From: an uncultured Fretibacterium sp.
Lineage (GTDB): Bacteria; Synergistota; Synergistia; Synergistales; Aminobacteriaceae
Assembly (NCBI GenBank): GCA_937892105.1
Contig: CALAUZ010000367.1
Span: forward strand, 1-10,544
Direction of reading: 5' to 3'
DNA: 10,544 nucleotides
Position 1 is the stretch's first letter; each line of letters begins with the position of its first letter. The position numbers and the translations under genes were made by a program. The notes under the pieces are model-generated. The model saw only the letters and a list, made by a program, of their open reading frames with translations. It searched no databases and had not been told where the DNA came from. Shown in pieces: positions 1-7,229 of this stretch.

Positions 1-1
1 T

Positions 2-3000
2 GGAGACGAGGCCGGAAGAAGACCTGACGATATATCACGAGGAGGACTTGACGGAGTCGGAGAAGGCCGACCTGCCGGAGGGTTCACTGATGAGGGAGAC
101 GGGGGACGGAATGCTGTACGTGAAAGTAGTGGACATTTGGACCCCGTACCAGATGGAGAAGCTGAAACAGCCGCCGCAGCCGTTGACGAAGTACGGGAGA
201 ATGAGGCGGAAATATCTGGAGGAATGGAAAGTGCGGACAGCGTTGGAATTGGGAGGGAATCTGCTAATTCATTGTCTGGAAGTACAGGAACGGGCGAAGG
301 CGATGAAAAGCGAGCTGATGAGTCAGCTAGAGAGGCAGAATCCGCCGCCCGACAGGGGAATCGCCCCGCTGGGTTGGGTACAGCACATGAACAGTCTGGA
401 CATGACAGCGGAAGAAATAGTGATGAGCAGCGTAATATACAGCTAGATTTATTTGACATAACAGAAGAGGCAGAAGATATTGAAGAAGTAGAAAATATAA
501 CTTCAGTATCTTCAATTTCTGATATAGGAAATGCAGTTAAAGATGTAATAAATACCTCATCAGATAGTCGAAATGTAGAAAATATAGGAAAAATATCTAG
601 CATAGATACCGAAGAACAAGCCTATGTTTCTGACCCATCAGAGACCATCCTGCAAAAGGAACAATCAGCGGCCAAAGAGAACCCTGAACCTGATCTTGTA
701 GAGACAGTAATAAATCTGCGACCTGAACCATCAGTCCCCCGAATCTCAAGCCAGCCACGAACGAATTACCGAATAACAGACGAAGACTTAGGAGTAGGCG
801 GAGCGAAAACGAAATACCGCAATAATGTGGAGGCAATCCGAACGCTGAAGGCAATCGAGAGCGAAGACCGCCTAGCGACCCCCGAAGAGCAAGAAATATT
901 GTCGCGTTATGTAGGTTGGGGAGGTATTCCACAGGCATTTGACGAGAGTAATGAAGACTGGAGCAAGGAATACGCGGAGTTAAAAGGGTTGCTGACGGAA
1001 GGCGAGTATAACGCGGCGCGAGGCTCAACGCTGAATGCCCATTACACCTCACCGATAGTAGCACGTGCAATGTATGACACGCTTGCGAGAATGGGATTTG
1101 CGACGGGAAATATATTAGAGCCATCGTGCGGAACGGGAAACTTTTTCGGAGTGTTGCCCGAAAGCATGAGTAACTCAAAGCTATACGGAGTTGAATTAGA
1201 CAGCATAACAGGCCGGATAGCTCGCCAGCTTTACCAGAAAGCCGACATAAAGATAGACGGATATGAACGAGCAAAGTACCCAGATAATTTCTTTGACGTA
1301 GCGATAGGGAATGTACCATTCGGCAGTTATTCATTGATAGATGGCGAACACAAGCGGGAACGTGAAAATTTAAGGATACACGATTACTTTTTCGCGAAGA
1401 CGCTGGACAAGGTGAGGCCGGGCGGAATAGTGGCGTTCATAACCTCCAAAGGAACGCTTGATAAGGCGAACAGTTCAGTCCGAGAGTATTTAGCGCAACG
1501 AGCGGAGCTGTTAGGAGCAGTGAGACTGCCGAATACCGCGTTTAAGGACAACGCAGGAACGGAAGTAACAGCGGACATAGTATTTCTCCAGAAGCGCGAA
1601 AAAATAGTAGACGACATTCAAGCTGGCTGGACACAAACGCATGAAAACGAAGATGGAATCCGAGTCAACGATTATTTTATCCAGCACCCCGAAATGGTAT
1701 TGGGAAAAATGGTACGTGATAGCCGAATGTACGGGAATGAAACCGAGACGACGTGCGAGCCAATCGAAGGAGCGGATTTAGGGGAGCAACTTCGCGAAGC
1801 ATTAGGGAAAATCGAGGGTCGAATCGAGGAGCGAGAAATTCAGACACAGGAAAACGCGCAGGAAACAATTCCCGCCAATCCCGGAGTGCGAAATTTCAGC
1901 TACACGCTAGTGAACGGCGAATTGTATTACCGAGAAGACTCGCAGATGTATAAGCCCGATTTACCGCAAACAGCAATAAGCCGGGCGAAAGGCATGGTGA
2001 GAGTGCGGGACGCTTGCCGAGCTGTAATCAATGCACAAATGGACGGTTGCAGTGATGAGACGCTAAGAGGACTTCAGGCGAAGTTAAACAGTGCGTATGA
2101 CAGTTTCAGCCGGATGTATGGTAGGATAAATGACCCGCAAAACGCACGAGCCTTTGACGAGGACAGCTCATATTACTTAATCTGCGGGCTAGAAAATCTT
2201 GACGCGCACCATAAATTTATAGGGAAGTCGGACATGTTCACGCGACGGACAATTCAGCAGAACGTAGTGCCGACCAGAGTAGAAACAGCGCAGGAAGCCC
2301 TATTGTTGTCGATGTCAGAAAAAGCACGTGTAGATATGGAGTACATGAGCGGGTTGACAGGAAAGACGGAAACCGAATTATTCAGCGAGCTTAAAGGAGA
2401 AATTTACCGAGTGCCGAAGCCCGCCGATGCGAGAGGCAGAGGGGAATACCAGACAGCAGACGAATATTTATCCGGCAATGTGCGAGAAAAACTAGTACTT
2501 GCGAGGTTATTTGCGAAGGATAATCCCGAATATGAAGATAACGTGAAAGCCCTAGAAGCAGCGCAGCCCGAACCGTTACAGGCGACAGAAATTGACGTAA
2601 GATTAGGGGCAACGTGGGTGCCGCCTGAGTACGTAGAACAGTTCATGCACGAATTGTTAGAAACGCCGACATATGCGCGAAGCCGTATAACAGTGGCATA
2701 TTCCGGGCATACGTCAGCATGGAACGTGTCAGGTAAAAAGCTCGACGCGGGAAATGTATTAGCGAACACGACCTACGGAACGTCATCAATAAATGCGTAC
2801 AGCATAATCGAAGAGACGCTGAATCTGAAAGCGGTAAAAATCTACAAGACAGTGGAGGACAACGAAGGCCACGAACGACGAGTAATAGATAACGAAGCGA
2901 CGACGTTAGCGCAACAGAAGCAGGAAGAAATCAAGGGAAAATTCAAGGAATGGATATTTGAAGACCCCGACCGTCGGGAACGTTTAGTGAGTATCTACAA

Positions 3001-5932
3001 CGAAAGATTTAACTCAACGCGGGCGAGGGAATACGATGGAAGCCATTTGAATTTTGGAGGAATCAACCCCGAAATCAGTTTACGCCCACACCAGCGGGAC
3101 GCAATAGCGAGAATTCTTTACGGGGGTAACACGCTTTTAGCGCATGAAGTTGGAGCGGGGAAAACGTATGAGATGGTAGCGGCGGCAATGGAGTCTAAAC
3201 GCATAGGATTATCACACAAGAGTCTTTTCGTAGTGCCGAACCACCTTACGGAACAGATGGCAACAGAAACACTAAGGCTTTATCCCGGAGCAAATGTGCT
3301 GGTAGCCACGAAGCGAGATTTTGAGGCAAAGAATCGTAAGAAATTCTGTGCGAAGATAGCGACAGGGGATTACGACATAATAATAATTGGCCACAGCCAG
3401 TTTGAGAAAATCCCGTTATCGGAAGAGCGTCAAGAAAGATTCATAACCTCGCAGATAGAGGAAATCACAGAGGGCATCCGAGAGCTGAAACAGGAACGCG
3501 GTGAACGTTGGAGCATAAAACAGATGGAGGCAAGCAAAAAATCCCTAGAAGCGCGTCTTGAAAGATTGCAAGCCTCACACAAGAAAGATGACGTGATAAC
3601 GTTCGAGGAACTAGGAGTTGACCGTCTTTTTGTAGATGAGGCGCACGGCTACAAGAATTTGTACTTGTACACGAAAATGCAGAACGTAGCAGGAATATCG
3701 CAGACAGAAGCGCAGAAATCCTCCGACATGTTCATGAAGTGCCGTTACATGGACGAGCTGACAGGAGGCCGGGGAATAATATTTGCGACAGGAACGCCCG
3801 TGAGCAACTCAATGACAGAGCTGTACACAATGCAGAGGTATCTCCAGTTTGATAAGTTGCGTTCAATGGGACTGCAAAATTTTGACGCATGGGCCTCAAC
3901 ATTCGGAGAGACAACAACGGCTCTAGAATTAGCCCCAGAAGGGACAGGCTTCCGAGCCAAGACGAGATTCTCAAAATTCTTCAATCTGCCGGAACTGATG
4001 AAAACGTTTAAGGACGTAGCGGACATCAAGACGGCAGACATGCTGAATTTACCGCGTCCGAAAGCGAATTTTCATGTAGTCTCAGTGAAGCCAACAGAAG
4101 ACCAGAGGCAGCTAGTAGCGGGATTATCTGAACGAGCAAGCCGAGTCCATAGCCGACAGGTGAGGCCGGAAGAAGACAACATGCTGAAAATCACGTCAGA
4201 CGGAAGGAAAATCGGACTTGACCAGAGATTGATGAATCCACTATTGCCGGACGATCCTGGCAGTAAGGTGAATACGTGTGTAAGAAACGTATTCCAGATA
4301 TGGCAGGATACGCAAGCGGACAGGCTGACGCAGTTAATCTTCTGTGATTTTTCAACGCCCGGCAAGGATAAGGGTTTTAACGTTTACGATGACATTAAGC
4401 AGAAATTGATAGCGAGCGGAGTCCCTGAAAGCGAAATAGCGTTTATTCACGATGCAGACACGGAGAAAAGGAAAGATGAGCTATTCGCGAAAGTGCGAAG
4501 CGGTGAGGTGCGTGTTCTGATGGGATCGACGCAAAAAATGGGAGCGGGGACGAACGTACAGGACAGACTGATAGCTCTTCACGATTTAGATTGCCCGTGG
4601 CGGCCTGCGGATTTAGAGCAGAGGGTAGGAAGAATAATCCGACAGGGTAACCAGAATCCTGAAGTGAATATCTACCGCTATGTAACGGAAAGCACGTTTG
4701 ACGCATATCTTTATCAGACAGTCGAGAACAAACAAAAATTCATAAGCCAGATAATGACGAGCCGAACGCCGTTGCGAAGCTGTGAAGACGTAGACGAATC
4801 CGTACTGAGCTATTCAGAGGTGAAAGCTCTTTGCATAGGCGACCCACGAATCAAAGAAAAGATGGAGCTAGATATAGACGTGAACAAGCTGAAAATGCTG
4901 GAAGCGAGTTTCAAGAATCAGCATTACACGTTGCAGGATAGATTGAGGAAAACGTTGCCCGCGTCAATCTCATCGACAGAGCATAAAATCGAACTGTTAG
5001 AGCGCGACAAGGCGACAGCAGAGAAGACGAAGAGTGCGGACTTTCAGATGACGATAATGGGGAAAACGTTCGGACTTGACTCAGAAGGAAACTCGCGAAA
5101 ACAGGAAGCTGGAGAAGCCCTTTTAGCGGCGGTGCAAACATTGGGACGCAACGATGGAACAATCGGAGAGTATCGCGGATTTAAGATGAGTTTCTACATG
5201 GAGCAAGCGTCAGGGAAGGTGTACCTTAATCTTCAAGGGGCGACGACGCACAATGTCAAGTTAGGAACGAGCGTACTAGGCAATCTGACGAGGATTGAGA
5301 ACGCGCTCAACGGAATCCCGCAGAGATTAGAGGCGACACGGGGGCAATTATCGAACTATCAGAATCAAGTGAAAGCGGCGGAAGAAGAATTACAGCGACC
5401 GTTCCCCCATGCAGACGAGCTAAAAGAGAAATCGGCGAGATTAGCGAAATTGAATGCGGAGCTAACGATGTCGGAGAGTAGTCCCTCACCGAAGGCAGAA
5501 GAGCCGCCGAGCATAGAACCAATCGAACCAGAAATAGAAGACACAGGAATAAGGGTTCCCGAAGCTCCAGAAAAGACGTACCCAGTCCCGCCAGTAGAAG
5601 AGGCAGTGAACTTCAGGGGAATACCGTCTTCAGTATCAGGAGAAACGATACGGAACTTGAAGCTGATAGAAGGTGAGCCAGTAATCTACATGAACCCGCG
5701 CACGGATGGCCAACAATATAAGGGAACAATCCTGCATGTGGATAAAGAACAAGGATATTGCGTTCAGTTAAGCGGGAAACACAGTTTATTTGTTCACAGT
5801 CTTGACAAATTAGAACGAGTGCCAGAAGTAGGAGAAAATCTGAAGCTGTCATATCCGAGAGGAGTCGGTCATAAAGCAACATTGAGCCTACAGGACAGCC
5901 AAGCGCAAACACATGTGCGAAGCCGCCGATAA
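2..5932 (+). CDS. Giant N6-adenine DNA methylase / SNF2-type helicase fusion (5' end outside window)
   Basis: The frame is open from position 2, so the true start lies upstream; the first in-frame start-like codon (TTG 137) has no convincing ribosome binding site. At least 1,976 residues are present. Order of parts: a Gly/Glu/Ser-rich linker (to about 440), the pentapeptide QLDLF (440-454), an acidic AT-rich linker, then an adenine-methylase domain with motif I EPSCGTGNF (1118-1144) and motif IV GNVPFG (1307-1324). The SNF2/DEAH helicase follows: Walker A GAGKT (3152-3166), DEAH (3635-3646), TGTPVSN (3788-3808) and the arginine-finger motif QRVGRIIR (4619-4642). A coiled-coil-rich region (about 4860-5480), a Pro/Glu linker and a small C-terminal module (about 5681-5929) complete it. 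Such fusions are typical of Firmicutes-type conjugative elements, where their role is unproven; modification or remodelling of incoming element DNA is a reasonable inference. It heads an operon with the zeta-like and coupling-protein genes. Confidence 0.93.
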   Translation, partial: GDEAGRRPDDISRGGLDGVGEGRPAGGFTDEGDGGRNAVRESSGHLDPVPDGEAETAAAAVDEVRENEAEISGGMESADSVGIGRESANSLSGSTGTGEGDEKRADESAREAESAARQGNRPAGLGTAHEQSGHDSGRNSDEQRNIQLDLFDITEEAEDIEEVENITSVSSISDIGNAVKDVINTSSDSRNVENIGKISSIDTEEQAYVSDPSETILQKEQSAAKENPEPDLVETVINLRPEPSVPRISSQPRTNYRITDEDLGVGGAKTKYRNNVEAIRTLKAIESEDRLATPEEQEILSRYVGWGGIPQAFDESNEDWSKEYAELKGLLTEGEYNAARGSTLNAHYTSPIVARAMYDTLARMGFATGNILEPSCGTGNFFGVLPESMSNSKLYGVELDSITGRIARQLYQKADIKIDGYERAKYPDNFFDVAIGNVPFGSYSLIDGEHKRERENLRIHDYFFAKTLDKVRPGGIVAFITSKGTLDKANSSVREYLAQRAELLGAVRLPNTAFKDNAGTEVTADIVFLQKREKIVDDIQAGWTQTHENEDGIRVNDYFIQHPEMVLGKMVRDSRMYGNETETTCEPIEGADLGEQLREALGKIEGRIEEREIQTQENAQETIPANPGVRNFSYTLVNGELYYREDSQMYKPDLPQTAISRAKGMVRVRDACRAVINAQMDGCSDETLRGLQAKLNSAYDSFSRMYGRINDPQNARAFDEDSSYYLICGLENLDAHHKFIGKSDMFTRRTIQQNVVPTRVETAQEALLLSMSEKARVDMEYMSGLTGKTETELFSELKGEIYRVPKPADARGRGEYQTADEYLSGNVREKLVLARLFAKDNPEYEDNVKALEAAQPEPLQATEIDVRLGATWVPPEYVEQFMHELLETPTYARSRITVAYSGHTSAWNVSGKKLDAGNVLANTTYGTSSINAYSIIEETLNLKAVKIYKTVEDNEGHERRVIDNEATTLAQQKQEEIKGKFKEWIFEDPDRRERLVSIYNERFNSTRAREYDGSHLNFGGINPEISLRPHQRDAIARILYGGNTLLAHEVGAGKTYEMVAAAMESKRIGLSHKSLFVVPNHLTEQMATETLRLYPGANVLVATKRDFEAKNRKKFCAKIATGDYDIIIIGHSQFEKIPLSEERQERFITSQIEEITEGIRELKQERGERWSIKQMEASKKSLEARLERLQASHKKDDVITFEELGVDRLFVDEAHGYKNLYLYTKMQNVAGISQTEAQKSSDMFMKCRYMDELTGGRGIIFATGTPVSNSMTELYTMQRYLQFDKLRSMGLQNFDAWASTFGETTTALELAPEGTGFRAKTRFSKFFNLPELMKTFKDVADIKTADMLNLPRPKANFHVVSVKPTEDQRQLVAGLSERASRVHSRQVRPEEDNMLKITSDGRKIGLDQRLMNPLLPDDPGSKVNTCVRNVFQIWQDTQADRLTQLIFCDFSTPGKDKGFNVYDDIKQKLIASGVPESEIAFIHDADTEKRKDELFAKVRSGEVRVLMGSTQKMGAGTNVQDRLIALHDLDCPWRPADLEQRVGRIIRQGNQNPEVNIYRYVTESTFDAYLYQTVENKQKFISQIMTSRTPLRSCEDVDESVLSYSEVKALCIGDPRIKEKMELDIDVNKLKMLEASFKNQHYTLQDRLRKTLPASISSTEHKIELLERDKATAEKTKSADFQMTIMGKTFGLDSEGNSRKQEAGEALLAAVQTLGRNDGTIGEYRGFKMSFYMEQASGKVYLNLQGATTHNVKLGTSVLGNLTRIENALNGIPQRLEATRGQLSNYQNQVKAAEEELQRPFPHADELKEKSARLAKLNAELTMSESSPSPKAEEPPSIEPIEPEIEDTGIRVPEAPEKTYPVPPVEEAVNFRGIPSSVSGETIRNLKLIEGEPVIYMNPRTDGQQYKGTILHVDKEQGYCVQLSGKHSLFVHSLDKLERVPEVGENLKLSYPRGVGHKATLSLQDSQAQTHVRSRR
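77..82 (+). promoter_or_regulatory. Ribosome binding site of nested tnpV
   Basis: GGAGGG lies seven bases before ATG 90, a canonical spacing. It supports ATG 90 rather than TTG 48 as the tnpV start. The surrounding DNA is G-rich, so a chance match is possible. Confidence 0.5.
90..446 (+). CDS. tnpV: TnpV-like transposon protein nested in +1 frame of the helicase gene
   Basis: This 118-residue product matches the small TnpV family first described in Tn4451-type mobilizable transposons. Visible family hallmarks are PLTKYGRMRRKYLEE near residue 32, a helical middle, a WVQHMNS motif and the terminal AEEIVMSSVIY. The length is normal for the family and the stop is at 444-446. The role of TnpV is not established; it is usually a passenger of mobile elements. 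The whole gene lies inside the helicase gene, one frame over, where the helicase frame reads only as low-complexity linker. The frame is also open upstream to position 3, so a longer form starting at TTG 48 or earlier is possible, but ATG 90 has the better ribosome binding site. It is uncertain whether it is still translated or is a preserved relic. Confidence 0.7.
   Translation: MRETGDGMLYVKVVDIWTPYQMEKLKQPPQPLTKYGRMRRKYLEEWKVRTALELGGNLLIHCLEVQERAKAMKSELMSQLERQNPPPDRGIAPLGWVQHMNSLDMTAEEIVMSSVIYS
440..454 (+). other. QLDLF: canonical beta sliding-clamp-binding motif within the helicase
   Basis: The helicase frame reads Gln-Leu-Asp-Leu-Phe between two disordered-looking linkers. This equals the bacterial beta-clamp-binding consensus QL(S/D)LF known from DNA polymerases, MutS and related clients. 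The motif is seen directly; clamp binding is inference. The tnpV stop codon (444-446) falls within the same bases. Confidence 0.6.
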
Positions 5933-5937
5933 GGAGG
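5931..5937 (+). promoter_or_regulatory. Ribosome binding site for the zeta-like gene, overlapping the helicase stop
   Basis: AAGGAGG shares two bases with the TAA stop of the helicase (5930-5932) and lies eight bases before ATG 5946. This fixes the start of the next gene and suggests coupled translation. Confidence 0.8.
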
Positions 5938-5945
5938 ACGAAAGA

Positions 5946-7229
5946 ATGCCAGAGACGAACGAACCAATCCACCCTATGGACGAAGATCACCGCCCAAGAA
6001 TAGAGGAGCTGAGACGAGAGCAGATTTTCAAGCGAAAAGCGTCAGCAAAGCCAAAGGCGATAATATTATGTGGTCAGCCCGGAATCGGTAGGAGTTCACA
6101 AATACCGACGATAATGCAGTATTTTTCAGGAAGCGGAGCAGTGTTGCTAGAAGAAAACGAAAAGCAAGACCAGTCCCAGAGCCTATTTGAAGAGACATTG
6201 CATGGAAGAAAGAACCTAGTAATCAAGGGCACGCTTCCAAATAGAGAATTGTTAATAAATCTCCGTGAGAACGGTTATTCAACTAGCATTTACGTAGTCT
6301 CAGCGCATGAGAGAGAAAGCCTTTTAAGCCTGTACCAGAAATATGAATGGCAGCTTGCGACACGAGGGATCGGGGACGAACCGAAAATCGCCAAACACGA
6401 TGAGATATACAGGAAATTGCCCGAAGCCCTCCAAAGGATAGAGGACGATGGATTAGCGGAAGAAGTAGTAGTCCGCGACCGCAAGGGCAACGAGATATAC
6501 AGAAATCATCTAGAGAATGGGCGATGGGAACAAGAGCCTCAATCCTCCCAAGCACTAGAGGACAGTCGCAATCGAGCATGGACAGCGAAAGAAATCGGCA
6601 AATATCAAGAGGACTGGCAGAAGGTAATCCGAAGCATGTCAGCACGAGGAGCGTCTCCGCAAGAACTATACGAAGCCGAACGAGTGCGAAAACGTTGCTT
6701 GAAGAGCATAAGGACATTGCCACATGAGAAAATAGCGGAGCTAAACAAAGTCGAGGAGAACGAAATCGAATCAGCGGTATCATTGCTGAAGAATCCGCGT
6801 TCACTGGATAATTCGTCATTCAGAGGATATGAATCATCCCCGCAACAGAATGATACGTTAGACATGCTAGACCAAATCAAGAAGAACGTACAAGAAAGCA
6901 AGAGCGCGCTAGAGAAGTTGAAACAGGCAGGATTATCGCCAGAGAAGGACATAACGAAGAACAAAATTGTTCGTGCAGGACGATTCCCAAATCTGAAAGG
7001 AGCGGAAGTAATATCAAGGACGAAGGACACATTAACGCTATTGAAGGGGCGTAGTTTGTTCATCTACGAGCTGAAACGTCTTGAATTGAAAGCCCCTGCG
7101 TTAGGGCAGCCCGGAGAGAAATTAGACCTTAGATGGCCAGCCGGACAGGAGAAAGCGCGAGGGACAATAGCCCTTGAAAGGGAACGACATCACAGCCGGG
7201 TACGTAGTCAAAGCGAGGACAAGCAATGA
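5946..7229 (+). CDS. Zeta-toxin-like P-loop protein with degenerate active site
   Basis: The product has 427 residues from ATG 5946, chosen over the upstream in-frame GTG/ATG region because of the strong AAGGAGG. Zeta toxins are P-loop kinases that phosphorylate UDP-sugars; long versions without an epsilon antitoxin are common in conjugative elements. The fold is recognisable: a P-loop GQPGIGRSS (residues 43-51), a strand with IKGTLP (about 93-98) where the family usually has Glu-Gly-Thr, GYSTSIYVVSAHERES, KHDEIYRKLP, and VVVRDRKGNEIYRN. The Walker A lysine is replaced by arginine (residue 49), the Glu of EGT by lysine (residue 94), and the segment that normally carries the catalytic Asp is shortened. 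A charged helical middle follows. The C-terminal module (6966-7226) resembles the tail of the upstream helicase. Kinase activity is doubtful; a structural or DNA-processing role is possible. No antitoxin gene is visible. Confidence 0.8.
   Translation: MPETNEPIHPMDEDHRPRIEELRREQIFKRKASAKPKAIILCGQPGIGRSSQIPTIMQYFSGSGAVLLEENEKQDQSQSLFEETLHGRKNLVIKGTLPNRELLINLRENGYSTSIYVVSAHERESLLSLYQKYEWQLATRGIGDEPKIAKHDEIYRKLPEALQRIEDDGLAEEVVVRDRKGNEIYRNHLENGRWEQEPQSSQALEDSRNRAWTAKEIGKYQEDWQKVIRSMSARGASPQELYEAERVRKRCLKSIRTLPHEKIAELNKVEENEIESAVSLLKNPRSLDNSSFRGYESSPQQNDTLDMLDQIKKNVQESKSALEKLKQAGLSPEKDITKNKIVRAGRFPNLKGAEVISRTKDTLTLLKGRSLFIYELKRLELKAPALGQPGEKLDLRWPAGQEKARGTIALERERHHSRVRSQSEDKQ

Noticed and set aside
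48..50. TTG 48 as the tnpV start
   Set aside because: The purine-rich stretch before it is too close (about three bases), while ATG 90 has GGAGGG at seven bases and gives the usual family length.
137..139. TTG 137 as start of the giant helicase
   Set aside because: The frame is open to the left edge, no ribosome binding site fits, and the start would lie inside a low-complexity linker; the real start is upstream of the window.
597..1334. 245-codon open frame on the minus strand
   Set aside because: It lies opposite the methylase domain, shows no family motif, and is explained by the purine-rich coding strand; the same applies to the other minus-strand frames such as 6283-6819 and 6605-7063.
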